Positions 26,869 to 35,475 of a stretch of 64,000 nucleotides of DNA are shown piece by piece (within the stretch, counting starts at the first letter, position 1; every line of letters starts with the position of its first letter). This stretch comes from Paraclostridium ghonii (lineage in GTDB: Bacteria; Bacillota; Clostridia; Peptostreptococcales; Peptostreptococcaceae), in assembly GCF_030815085.1 (NCBI RefSeq), contig NZ_JAUSWG010000012.1; one strand, given 5' to 3'. Below the pieces are notes generated by a model. The model saw nothing but the letters and a program-made list of their open reading frames with translations, searched no databases and had not been told where the DNA came from. The position numbers and the translations under genes are program-made.

Positions 26869-26898
26869 AAGCCCTTCTCTATTTCTAGAGAAGGGCTT
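26869..26898 (-). other. perfect hairpin between prdB and prdD
   Basis: AAGCCCTTCTCT pairs with AGAGAAGGGCTT (12 bp, 6-base loop). On the minus strand TTATATAAAA follows rather than a T run, so partial termination or mRNA processing that lowers prdDEF relative to prdAB is inferred. Confidence 0.75.
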
Positions 26899-26907
26899 TA
26901 TTATCTA

Positions 26908-27633
26908 TTATACTTGAGCTACGTACTCGTATGGTAATTGAATTATCTTACCAGCAGATGGTATAGCTATTAATTGCTCTAAAGTATCTTTTAATATATT
27001 TGTTTGCATTTCTTTGTTGTTTGGTTCACCAGCATTAGCACCCATTGGAACTAGTGGAGCAACTGCTCTTGGAGTTCCGTTTTGTCTAACTACTGGAGGA
27101 AGAGCTGCTATTATTATAGTTGGTATACCAGCTTCTTCTATTGCTCTCTGCACGATCACGGCAGTTCTATGGCAAGTACCTCAGCCAGCTGTTAGAACTA
27201 CTGCATCTACTCCCTCTTCTTTTAATTGTCTAGCGATTTCAGGACCAGTTTCTTCAGTGAACTTAGTTTGGTCTCCACCACCACCCATGAATCCAAAGTG
27301 CATTGGAGCTACAGATTTTATAAAACCTTCTTTAGATAGTTCATGTAATCTATCTATAGGGAACATACAGTTGATGTCTTTATTAACGTCAGCGTTGTCA
27401 TACCCTCCGTGAGATACCATCATCTCCTCAGTAGTTGCAGTATCTGGTATTCCTCTAAATGTAAAGTCACCTGCTAAGTTAAATCTCTTATCACTCTTTA
27501 AGTGTACACCTGCTGCTGTAGCTAAAGCTATAGTCATATCCTTTAATTCTTTAGTTACAGGAGTCCAAACTGGAGGAGGTGTTATAGGAACAAATATTTC
27601 AGATTGAAGTCCTTTTATTGTTGTAAGGCTCAT
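26908..27633 (-). CDS. prdB: D-proline reductase, selenocysteine subunit
   Basis: Catalyses reductive ring opening of D-proline to 5-aminovalerate with the PrdA-derived subunits. The reading frame crosses an in-frame TGA at 27181-27183 (residue 151): VLTAG-U-GTCHRTAVIVQRA. This is the known PrdB Sec context, with a Cys three residues later. Reading TGA as selenocysteine gives 241 residues, the family length. A possible SECIS stem (CTGC/GCAG) lies about 20 nt downstream of the TGA. A standard gene finder would split it into two ORFs. It follows the 89-codon orf by 16 bp. Confidence 0.96.
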
Positions 27634-27649
27634 GTTTTTCCTCTCCCTT

Positions 27650-27919
27650 CTATTTATCTAAATCTTCTTGGTTTTTTTTATTTCTTTCAATTATATCTAC
27701 ATATTTTTGGTTAGGCTCAGGACTTAACACTTCTGGATAACTTAACATAAATCCAACCTCAAGACCAATCTTAAGTTCATAGTCAGTTATAAGCATTCTC
27801 TTTGGTATTTTAAATTGTCCCAATCTTCCTTTTAAGTCAATAGTGACACCACCATCAGTTATCTCTACTATTACACCCTCATACATTCTTTCAGTTGATA
27901 TATATCTTAATCTATCCAT
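27650..27919 (-). CDS. small conserved prd-operon protein
   Basis: An 89-residue basic/acidic protein between prdA and prdB. It starts MDRLRYISTERMYEGVIVEITDGGVTIDLKGRLGQF, which looks like a short S1/OB-like beta barrel (VIVEITDGGVTIDLKGRLG pattern), and ends in a charged tail. Small proteins in this position occur in other proline reductase operons. No enzymatic residue is visible; an assembly or selenoprotein-insertion helper is conceivable, without evidence. Confidence 0.8.
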   Translation of the reverse strand: MDRLRYISTERMYEGVIVEITDGGVTIDLKGRLGQFKIPKRMLITDYELKIGLEVGFMLSYPEVLSPEPNQKYVDIIERNKKNQEDLDK

Positions 27920-27956
27920 ATTATTTCATCCTTCCATAACCTATTAACGTCTTTTA

Positions 27957-29828
27957 CTATTTAGCGTCTTTTTCGTATATATTCTTTCTTTTTTCACTCA
28001 TTGGTAAAGTTTGCTCATTTTCAACAAGATCTAACTTCTTACCTGTTTCTTTTTCTATTAATTCAACGTTATTTAATTTAACGTTAGCATTCCATTTTCT
28101 TTCTGCAGCTTTAACTTCTTCTCCACCCATTACAGTTTTTAACATTGATAATGCTCTTACTGCATCTTCAGGGCATAATGTATTGTTTGATAATACTTCA
28201 TTTTCTATACCTTGCTTAGACTTATTATTGTCTATCATATGCTTCATGTATTCATTCCCAACAACTAAAGCACCTTGAACAGCAGAGAAACTTGCACCTA
28301 CTACAGATATATCTCTCTTACCTATTTGCTCTATATGAGAAGCGAAGTCTATATGGTTGTTTCCAAATCCTTCAGTTGTTACTATAGCACCATCAACACC
28401 CATAGCTTCTATCATCATACCTAATCTCTTAGATACGTAGAATTTCTCAGCATTTACTTGTGGTGATCCTACAAATATAACACCTACTAAGTCTACTTCT
28501 TCATCATGCATAGCTTCTATTACTAATGGCTCTCTCCAATAATGTCTAGAGTTTTCTTTAGATGCAGGTCCTATACAAGTTAATGCATGTATACCACCAT
28601 CTAATACTTCAAGTGGAGATAATACTACTGGAACGTTTCCTAAGTCAACGTTTGGTTTAGCCCCTAATGTTCCAACTGGCTCTACAGGTAATATTAAGTT
28701 ATCATGCATTGCCCCTTGTCCCATTATTTCTTTAACTACAACAACCTTTTTCTTTCCAGGTCTTCTGTATTGAGTTAATTCTTCAGTATCTACTACTAAA
28801 GATTCATCAGCTTTCTTTAAAGCTTCTCTTATTTCTTGAGTTATATAATCAGATGCACAGTGAGCAGCTAAAGGTCCTGGTCTTTCCATGTTAGTTCCTT
28901 CTTTAACTGTTACTTGAGTTTTGATGAATATATCACCTTTGTCAGGAGCACCTGGTCTTCCCCACATTATGTTAGTTTCTAGTACCCCTTCTGAAGAACC
29001 GAATTCACCTATTTGAACTCCCTTCTCATCAGTACCAGTTACCATCATTATAACTCCATCTATAACTCTTGTTACACCTTCACCTATTTCTCCTTCTTCT
29101 TTAGCAGCTATAGGTTGAACGTCCATTATAGTTTCACTATACTTGTTGTATTCAGCTGGAGTTATTATTTCAAGTTTCATATCCATAACTAACTCTTCTG
29201 AGTCTATAGCTTCTTTAGTTAATTCTTCTGGAGTTCTTAGGTATAAAGTAGTTCCATCTATTTTAGTTTCTTCAGCGAAAACTACTTTTTCTATTTTAAA
29301 ATGTTTTTTAGTTAAGCTTCTCATTGCTTTAGCTTCTTGAACTGGCTCAGCTTTTACTTCTACAGCTTCTACAGTTTCTTGAGCTACAGGAACAACTGGT
29401 TCCACACCCATTCCTTGAGCTACATTTAAAGGTATTTCTAAGTTTATATCTCTACCTTCACCTATATGTATCTTTATAGTTTGTCCATTTACTGGAACTA
29501 CTTGAGATACTGGTGCTACAGGAGCAACTGGTGTTACTTCTTTAACTTCTTCCTCTTCTTTAGCTTCTTCAGTTACTACTACACCTTCTACACATTCAGC
29601 AGTTATTGGAGTTAATGCATCTAAAGTTTTTACTAATTTAGCTCCTAAAACTTGTTCTATTGTTAAACAATCATTACCTATTGTTAATAATCCTGAATCC
29701 TCTAAGTCAGCGAATATTGCTGGATCTTCTAAATTTGATGGTTCTAGTACAGTCCCAGCTTCAAATCTACAGCAGCATACCGCTGGATCTTTAGCATGAG
29801 CTTTAGCTGTTTCTACAGTTATTGACAT
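27957..29828 (-). CDS. prdA: D-proline reductase proprotein
   Basis: Proprotein of 623 residues, known in the family to be cut at a Cys that becomes the pyruvoyl group, giving a large and a small subunit. The likely site is T-C in IHALTCIGPASKE near residue 425. The N-terminus has a CCCRF cluster at 18-22; residues 90-175 are a Pro/Val/Glu-rich linker (TPVAPVAPVSQVVP). Downstream, GQGAMHDN and EFGSSEG motifs are shared with prdD and GFGNNHIDF with prdE. AGGAGGT lies 6 bases before the ATG, 18 bp after the extended prdC end. Part of the sigma-54 controlled operon. Confidence 0.96.
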   Translation of the reverse strand: MSITVETAKAHAKDPAVCCCRFEAGTVLEPSNLEDPAIFADLEDSGLLTIGNDCLTIEQVLGAKLVKTLDALTPITAECVEGVVVTEEAKEEEEVKEVTPVAPVAPVSQVVPVNGQTIKIHIGEGRDINLEIPLNVAQGMGVEPVVPVAQETVEAVEVKAEPVQEAKAMRSLTKKHFKIEKVVFAEETKIDGTTLYLRTPEELTKEAIDSEELVMDMKLEIITPAEYNKYSETIMDVQPIAAKEEGEIGEGVTRVIDGVIMMVTGTDEKGVQIGEFGSSEGVLETNIMWGRPGAPDKGDIFIKTQVTVKEGTNMERPGPLAAHCASDYITQEIREALKKADESLVVDTEELTQYRRPGKKKVVVVKEIMGQGAMHDNLILPVEPVGTLGAKPNVDLGNVPVVLSPLEVLDGGIHALTCIGPASKENSRHYWREPLVIEAMHDEEVDLVGVIFVGSPQVNAEKFYVSKRLGMMIEAMGVDGAIVTTEGFGNNHIDFASHIEQIGKRDISVVGASFSAVQGALVVGNEYMKHMIDNNKSKQGIENEVLSNNTLCPEDAVRALSMLKTVMGGEEVKAAERKWNANVKLNNVELIEKETGKKLDLVENEQTLPMSEKRKNIYEKDAK

Positions 29829-29846
29829 TTCTAATACCTCCTAGCA

Positions 29847-31142
29847 TTATTTTTTTCTTCTATATAATCTATGTCCCGAAGCTCTTAATACATGGTCTGT
29901 ACTATGGTATACAGGCAAACCTAACCTAGGCGCCACTTGCATAACTGTGTTTGTTCAGTCCTCGCAGTTACCTATTAATACAGCTTCAGCTCCTTGACTC
30001 TTTAACTTAAGCACTTTTTCAGCTTGACCTGGGCATATACCTGGTAAATCACATCTAAATCTACCATTTACCTCAGTCATTCTCTTACACTTTTCTTCTG
30101 CTACAACTTCAGCACCCATTAAAGATGCTATTTCTTTTAATCTTTCTTCTTGAGCTCCACATTCACAAGCTATTATTCCTAATTTCTTACTTTCCTGTGG
30201 AAGTGGCATAGATACTAATATTCCTCCTAGAGTTTTAGTAACTGGACTTTCTTCTTCACCGTGTCTACCAGTGAAAGGTCCTCCAAGTACTATTTCTCCA
30301 TAAGGTTTAATAAATCCACCACATTTTTCTATATATGTCATTATCGGCATTCCTATAGGAACATCCATAAATACTTTGCCTTTATTTTCTGTGCCTTTTA
30401 CTCTTCCTCCAACAGTTATGTCTTTAGTTATAAAAGGTTTTCTTTCTTCTATAGCTTCTACTATACGTTTCATAGTTTCAACGTTAGAAACTACAGTTTT
30501 AGCTTCTATCGGAAGTTGCCCTGGTACAAGAGTGATTCCTAATAATTCTCTTATTATAACTCTCTCATCACCAGCCGGGTACATATCTGGTAAATATTTC
30601 AATTCTATGTTTGCTTCATTCTTACAAGCTTTTCCTAATGCCATTATAGCTTTTTTGTACTTTGGTTTTACAGCTATATAAGCTTTGTCAGCTTTAGTTA
30701 TATCAAGCATGTACTTTAATCCTTTAACTATTATCTCAGGATTATTTTCCATTATTTCTACATTGTGTCCAAGTACTGGTTCACACTCTGCAGCATTTGC
30801 TATAATACAACCTCCTGTAAGGTCTACGTTAAGTTTTACATTTGTAGGGAAACCAGCTCCTCCTGCACCAACTATTCCAGCTTCTTTTATAGCATCTAAG
30901 TTATTTTCTGTATCTTTTATTTTTACGTACTCATCAGGTTGATTTTCATCAGCTTCTATTATTATAGAAGTTTCTGTAATATCAACAACTTTACCATAAA
31001 CACTTGAATGTATGTTAGCTCCTAATCCTTGTGGCTCAGCTATAAGTTGTCCTTTTTTAACTTCACTTCCACACTCAATTATAGGTTTACATGGAGCACC
31101 TACATGTTGTCTTAACTCTATTTTAAGCATCATAGATTTCAC
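29847..31142 (-). CDS. prdC: PrdC, RnfC-like selenoprotein of proline reductase
   Basis: Electron-transfer partner of proline reductase, homologous to RnfC. GAGGAGFPTNVKL near residue 92 and CIIANAAECEPVLGH near 112 are the Rnf-type flavin/NADH motifs. An in-frame TGA (29955-29957) follows GNCED at residue 396 and is continued by TNTVMQVAPRLGLPVYHSTD to a TAA at 29847. Reading the TGA as selenocysteine gives 431 residues. The ECGAQEE and CPGQAEKV cysteines lie nearby. It is first in the operon prdC-A-orf-B-D-E-F. The downstream TGA context is conserved with known PrdC proteins from memory. Confidence 0.93.
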
Positions 31143-31178
31143 CCCCTGACTATTTTTATTTTACACTATTTTATTATT

Positions 31179-31195
31179 AGCAAATATCATGCCAA
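31179..31195 (-). promoter_or_regulatory. sigma-54 (-24/-12) promoter of prdC operon
   Basis: Minus strand reads TTGGCATGATATTTGCT, GG-N10-GC, ending about 37 bp before the prdC start. It has the same TTGGCAT left half as the cdsB promoter. Confidence 0.9.
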
Positions 31196-31350
31196 ATATT
31201 TTAGTTTATTTTTTTAAAAAAAATTTTTTTGAGCATTCGTTTATAAAATAACATTTTTCGACATAATTTCCGTATTAACTTTTAATCTTTACATATATTT
31301 TATACTAAATTTCATCAAAAAACAACGTTGTATTACGTTTTCCTAACTTT

Positions 31351-31372
31351 AAGTGTCAGTTTTATGACACTT
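31351..31372. promoter_or_regulatory. palindromic enhancer, candidate PrdR site
   Basis: AAGTGTCA (31351-31358) and TGACACTT (31365-31372) are perfect arms around a 6-bp centre, about 165 bp upstream of the -24 box, a normal enhancer distance. AGTGTCA-N6-AGTCA and TGTCA-N6-AGTCA near 31455-31490 look like degenerate copies. Confidence 0.7.
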
Positions 31373-31476
31373 TTTATTTTTTTATCATAATTATTTGTAG
31401 TTATTTTTATCACATCACCTTTAAGCCTCTTAGTCTTCGTTTGAAAATTTCACAAGTGTCAGTTTTTAGTCAAATG

Positions 31477-33240
31477 TCAATTTTTAGTCACCTTTACATC
31501 ATATTGTTCAATTTTATAGTAAAGTGTAGTTCTTGGTATATTAAGTATTTTAGCTGCTTTTGCTTTATTTCCATTAGCCATATCTAAAGCTTTTTTTATA
31601 GTTTTTATCTCAAGCTTACTTATAGCTTTATTTAAATCTAGCGGGTAATCTTCATCCATACTAATTGTTTGTGTAGACTCAACAATATATACGGGTATAT
31701 CATCTTTGTCTATTGTATCGCCTTTAGATAATACCACTATATTTTCTATAGTGTTTTTTAATTCTCTTATATTCCCTTTCCAAGTATATCTTTGTAATAT
31801 ACTCATGCCTTCTTTACTTATCTTTAATGCTTCTTTATTGTTTTCTTCACATATTTCTTTTATAAATTTGTTAACTAAAAGTAATATATCCTCTTTTCTT
31901 TCTCTTAGTGGAGGTAAGTCTATTTCTATTACATTTAATCTATAATATAAATCTTCTCTAAATTTTCCTTCTTCAACTAAATCGTGTAAATTCTTATTAG
32001 TTGCAGATATAATTCTAGCATCTATCTTTATAGTTTTTTCTCCACCTATTCTTCTTAATTCCTTTTCTTGTAATACTCTAAGCAATTTTGCCTGCATACT
32101 TAATGGTAAATCTGCTATTTCATCTAAAAATACAGTACCACCTTTCGCTAATTCAAATATACCCATTTTACCTTTTTTATTAGCTCCGGTAAATGAGCCA
32201 GCTTCATATCCAAAAAATTCACTTTCAAATAATTCAGACGGTATTGCACTACAGTTTACAGGTATAAAAGGTCCTTTTCTTTCACTATAATTGTGTATAG
32301 CTCTAGCAAAAACTTCTTTACCTGTTCCACTTTCCCCAAATATAAATATACTGCTGTTAGTCTTAGAAACTCTCTTTGCAACTTCTTTTGCTCTTTCCAA
32401 CTTATAACTTCTTCCTAAGATATTATCAAAGCTACCTTTTGATAAATTCTTTACTTCATCTTCTAAATATTTTAATCTATCATTTGCTTTATCTAGTTTT
32501 CTTGATAGTTTCTGTGCTTCTGTTATATCTACCTCTGTACAAACAACTCCTACAAACTCCGAGTTTATAAATATAGGATTTGCATCAACTACACCATAGA
32601 CATCATTGTCATTATCATTATTTTTATATATCCCACTTTCTCTTGTTTTTGTTCTTAATACCCTGGCAGATATTGTTCCACTCAGATATTTCTCTATAGG
32701 CTTTCCCACAATATCTTCCGATTTTATTCCGTATCTATTTTCCATAAATTTATTCCAAAGTACTACTTTGCCATCTGTATTAATTGCACATATTCCTTCT
32801 TTAATTTCTCCTATTATGTGTTTAACAGTTATACCGTAATCTTCTAGTTCCATATATAAGAAATCTCTTATATGTTTTTGATTTACAACTCCAATTATTT
32901 TTTTACTTTCTAATACAGGCAATACACCTATATTATTTTTCATCATTAAATTTCTACACTCATCTAACTTTGCATTTTTATCTATACTTATTAAATTTTT
33001 AGTCATTATGTTTTTTACTAACTCATTTTTATAATCTTTACATTTTAGTGATAACTTACATATATCAGTTAATGATACTATACCTTTAATTCCGCCTTTT
33101 TTGTTGTCTACCATGACTTCTCTTTCATTTTTACTTACAATTAAGTCAATAACTTGTCCTAGTGTAATATTTTCATCAACTAGCACAAATTTTTTCCCCA
33201 TAACATCTTTTACTATTTTAGTTTCTGGTACAGAAAACAT
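31477..33240 (-). CDS. prdR: sigma-54-dependent proline reductase regulator PrdR
   Basis: Enhancer-binding protein of 587 residues. Two CBS domains occupy about residues 1-125 (DVMGKKFVLVDENITLGQVID, NIMTKNLISIDKNAKLDEC). A PAS domain lies at 135-250 (GICAINTDGKVVLWNKFMENRYG). The AAA+ domain has Walker A GESGTGKE near 298, GSFTGAN near 346 (GAFTGA variant with Ser) and Walker B VFLDEIAD. A Fis HTH ends it (AAKILNIPRTTLYYKIEQY). Known PrdR proteins activate prd genes in response to proline. It is upstream of and co-oriented with prdC. Confidence 0.94.
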   Translation of the reverse strand: MFSVPETKIVKDVMGKKFVLVDENITLGQVIDLIVSKNEREVMVDNKKGGIKGIVSLTDICKLSLKCKDYKNELVKNIMTKNLISIDKNAKLDECRNLMMKNNIGVLPVLESKKIIGVVNQKHIRDFLYMELEDYGITVKHIIGEIKEGICAINTDGKVVLWNKFMENRYGIKSEDIVGKPIEKYLSGTISARVLRTKTRESGIYKNNDNDNDVYGVVDANPIFINSEFVGVVCTEVDITEAQKLSRKLDKANDRLKYLEDEVKNLSKGSFDNILGRSYKLERAKEVAKRVSKTNSSIFIFGESGTGKEVFARAIHNYSERKGPFIPVNCSAIPSELFESEFFGYEAGSFTGANKKGKMGIFELAKGGTVFLDEIADLPLSMQAKLLRVLQEKELRRIGGEKTIKIDARIISATNKNLHDLVEEGKFREDLYYRLNVIEIDLPPLRERKEDILLLVNKFIKEICEENNKEALKISKEGMSILQRYTWKGNIRELKNTIENIVVLSKGDTIDKDDIPVYIVESTQTISMDEDYPLDLNKAISKLEIKTIKKALDMANGNKAKAAKILNIPRTTLYYKIEQYDVKVTKN

Positions 33241-33340
33241 TCTAACCTCCTGATAATGAAAATTTTTATAAATACTATTATACTATATCCATTCTATTAA
33301 AATACTTACTATTTAATAGAAGTTTTTCAAAACATTTGCA

Positions 33341-33380
33341 AGTAAAAAAGTTATAGGCAAAAGCCTATAACTTTTTTACT
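33341..33380 (-). terminator. terminator of the PdaB-like gene, overlapping its stop
   Basis: Perfect 18-bp arms (33341-33358 and 33363-33380, AGTAAAAAAGTTATAGGC and complement) around an AAAA loop. Confidence 0.9.
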
Positions 33381-34140
33381 TGATTTTTAGTTTTTGAGTT
33401 CCTTTTGAATCAACCTCATATCCTTCATTGTAAATTAGTTTAGTTAGTGGAACTATATCATACTTTTCTTTTAATTCTTTTATGCTCTTTTCTAAATACT
33501 GTTCATTGTTGTTTATATCTCCATGAAATAGTACTATAGATCCCGGGCTGACTCCTTTTAAAACTTTTTCTGTAACAAAATTAGGGCCAATTTCTTTCCA
33601 ATCATATGAATCTACATCCCAATTAACCACAGTATAACCTAGTTTTTCACAAGTTTTTAAACTATTGTTATCAAATTCTCCAAAAGGAGGTCTATACATA
33701 GTTGTTTTTTCCCCTGTTATAGCTTCTATTTTGGAGGATGTAGTATTTAATTCATTCTTTAAATCATTTTCACTTAATTGTTTCATACTTGCATGCGTAT
33801 TAGAATGGTTTCCTATATCATGCCCTCTACTGCTAATTTCTTTTACTATGTCTTCGTTTTTATCTACCCAATTTCCAACTAAAAAAAATGATGCTTTTAC
33901 ATTATATTTATCTAAAATATCTAATATAGTTTCTATATTAGATGATCCCGACGCTATATCAAAAGTTAAAGATATTTTTCTATCATCAGTTTCTACATTA
34001 CTTATTGGAATTTTTTCATTTGACATATTTTCCCCTATGTACCTTACACTATACACAATTCCAAATACAGCTGTAAGTGTAAAAACAAAAAACAAGAAAC
34101 TTGATATTAGCGATTTAATTTCAGCTATTTTCCTATTCAT
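33376..34140 (-). CDS. polysaccharide deacetylase, PdaB-like
   Basis: NodB-fold protein of 254 residues with an N-terminal membrane anchor (about residues 10-30). The first motif reads SLTFDIASGS: the usual second Asp of TFDD is Ile, as in PdaB sporulation proteins (TFDISWG type). Other motifs are intact: GHDIGNHSNTH near 117, RPPFGEFD near 157, and LFHGD near 212. A role on spore-cortex peptidoglycan is inferred from this pattern and from the neighbouring ssp gene. It diverges from the small orf at 34267. Confidence 0.85.
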   Translation of the reverse strand: MNRKIAEIKSLISSFLFFVFTLTAVFGIVYSVRYIGENMSNEKIPISNVETDDRKISLTFDIASGSSNIETILDILDKYNVKASFFLVGNWVDKNEDIVKEISSRGHDIGNHSNTHASMKQLSENDLKNELNTTSSKIEAITGEKTTMYRPPFGEFDNNSLKTCEKLGYTVVNWDVDSYDWKEIGPNFVTEKVLKGVSPGSIVLFHGDINNNEQYLEKSIKELKEKYDIVPLTKLIYNEGYEVDSKGTQKLKIK

Positions 34141-34266
34141 ATCATCCCTCCAATTATAAATACTCTAGTACAAGTTTATTTTTATTTTTTTCAAAAAATT
34201 ACTACTAAATTAATTTTATTAATTGGGAAAATTAATTGTAATCAAATAAAAAGGTGGTGTTTTTTT

Positions 34267-34431
34267 ATGAATAATCTAAGAAGTGAATTTGGAGTATTAA
34301 AAGGAAAGTCTGAAGATAACGAAATTAAAAGTGTAAAATTAAATAGTACACATTTTTTAAGAGAAGCTCATGGAATTCAAGAAGGAATTAGAAAAGATAA
34401 AAAAATAAAAATAAATAAAAAATTTAAATAA
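34267..34431 (+). CDS. small basic protein, unknown
   Basis: ATG at 34267 opens 54 codons ending at TAA (34429-34431), with AGGTGG about 10 bases upstream. The product (MNNLRSEFGVLKGKSEDNEI ... RKDKKIKINKKFK) is short and Lys-rich at its C-terminus, with no recognised domain. It precedes the ssp gene by about 100 bp in the same direction; the pairing with a spore protein and the divergent PdaB-like gene suggests sporulation-time expression, which I infer only from position. Confidence 0.65.
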   Translation: MNNLRSEFGVLKGKSEDNEIKSVKLNSTHFLREAHGIQEGIRKDKKIKINKKFK

Positions 34432-34469
34432 AATGTGAATATAAAATTTAACATTGGTTAAATTAATAC

Positions 34470-34500
34470 CAACAACAAGATTTATAAAAACTTGTTGTTG
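34470..34500 (+). other. hairpin in the ssp leader
   Basis: CAACAACAAG (34470-34479) and CTTGTTGTTG (34491-34500) pair over 10 bp, 32 bp before the spore-protein start. No T run follows, so a 5'-UTR structure is more likely than a terminator. Confidence 0.6.
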
Positions 34501-34532
34501 ACATCTTAATAATTTTAAGGAGGAAATTTACT

Positions 34533-34730
34533 ATGTCAAGTAAAAAAGCCGTTCCAGAAGCTAAAGCAGCTTTAAATCAAATGAAGTTAGAAATAGCTAA
34601 CGAATTAGGTATGTCTAACTACGAATCAGTAGATAAAGGAAACTTAACTGCTAGACAAAACGGATATGTAGGTGGCTACATGACTAAAAAACTAGTAGAA
34701 ATGGCAGAAAGACAAATGTCTGGAAAATAA
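34533..34730 (+). CDS. small acid-soluble spore protein, alpha/beta type
   Basis: The 65-residue DNA-coating spore protein has the classical alpha/beta SASP form. MKLEIANELGM contains the GPR cleavage site (E-I-A), and GNLTARQNGYVGGYMTKKLVEMAE forms the second DNA-binding helix. Preceded by AGGAGG and followed by a strong terminator, so it is monocistronic or paired with the small orf upstream. It is the canonical member compared with the divergent one at 16417-16671. Which ssp name applies cannot be told. Confidence 0.95.
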   Translation: MSSKKAVPEAKAALNQMKLEIANELGMSNYESVDKGNLTARQNGYVGGYMTKKLVEMAERQMSGK

Positions 34731-34761
34731 GTAGTAAATTAGACACCATAGGATTTACAAG

Positions 34762-34789
34762 AAGGCTACCTGACAAGGTAGCCTTTTTT
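34762..34789 (+). terminator. ssp terminator
   Basis: AAGGCTACC pairs with GGTAGCCTT, followed by TTTTT. Confidence 0.93.
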
Positions 34790-34907
34790 AATTAAATAAG
34801 AAATTTTATACAAATGTATATATTTAAATATTAAATTCTACTTTTATTTTTATATATTTTAGTTTAATATAGTAACTATATAGAAACATTATACGGAGGA
34901 TGATATT

Positions 34908-35444
34908 ATGTTTGAAAACTCATCTGAGGAATTAGCTTACCATAAGTTACTCATTTTATATGTTTTAGAAAGAGCTAATATGAATTTAACTAATTCTCAA
35001 ATAACGCAAGTTATCCTTGAGACAGAAGTAATGAATTATTTCTCATTGCAACAGTTTCTTTCTCAGCTTATGGACGCTAAATTCTTAAAAATATATGAAG
35101 ATTCAAATAAAGAGTATTACACTTTAACACAAAAGGGTATTGAAACTCTAAACTATTTCTTATCTAGAATCCCTACTCAAATTACAGAGAAACTAGATGA
35201 GTATATAAAATTAAATAAAGAAAACTTATTAGCAGATACTCAAGTAAAGTCAAGCTTTGTAAAACAAAGCGATAATGAATATATAGTAAATCTAAGGGTT
35301 ATTGAAAATCAATCAAACTTAATAGATTTAAATTTAAATGTATCTTCCGAAAAGCAAGCAAAATTAATATGCGACAATTGGAAAAAGAATGCATCATATA
35401 TGTATGCCGAAGTAATACAACTACTTATCACAAGTAAAGAATAG
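34908..35444 (+). CDS. DUF4364 family protein
   Basis: A 178-residue cytoplasmic protein of the clostridial DUF4364 family. It starts MFENSSEELAYHKLLILYVLERANMNLTNSQIT and looks like a winged helix at residues 15-85 (LTNSQITQVILETEVMNYF, then TLTQKGIETLNYF). The alpha/beta C-terminal half (residues 110-178) is specific to the family. It is likely a DNA-binding regulator, but no target is known. GGAGG precedes the ATG. Its stop codon is 1 bp from the stop of the convergent beta-propeller gene. Confidence 0.85.
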   Translation: MFENSSEELAYHKLLILYVLERANMNLTNSQITQVILETEVMNYFSLQQFLSQLMDAKFLKIYEDSNKEYYTLTQKGIETLNYFLSRIPTQITEKLDEYIKLNKENLLADTQVKSSFVKQSDNEYIVNLRVIENQSNLIDLNLNVSSEKQAKLICDNWKKNASYMYAEVIQLLITSKE

Positions 35445-35475
35445 CCTACACAAAAACTATAGTGGTAGGCTCTTT
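35443..35475 (+). terminator. shared terminator of two convergent genes
   Basis: AGCCTAC (35443-35449) and GTAGGCT (35465-35471) form a stem followed by CTTTT. The arms lie across the last codons of both convergent genes. Confidence 0.7.

Larger units (their letters stand above)
31143..31476. promoter_or_regulatory. prd operon control region
   Basis: This 334-bp gap carries the sigma-54 promoter (31179-31195), a 22-bp palindrome (31351-31372) and two half-matching TGTCA...AGTCA motifs near 31454-31490 that reach into the prdR stop region. The rest is AT-rich with no further gene visible. Confidence 0.7.

Noticed and set aside
26908..27159. Independent 83-codon gene
   Set aside because: It is the C-terminal part of selenoprotein PrdB after the in-frame UGA.
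29955..31142. PrdC ending at the TGA at 29955
   Set aside because: Frame continues with conserved sequence to a stop 18 bp before prdA; TGA is read as selenocysteine.
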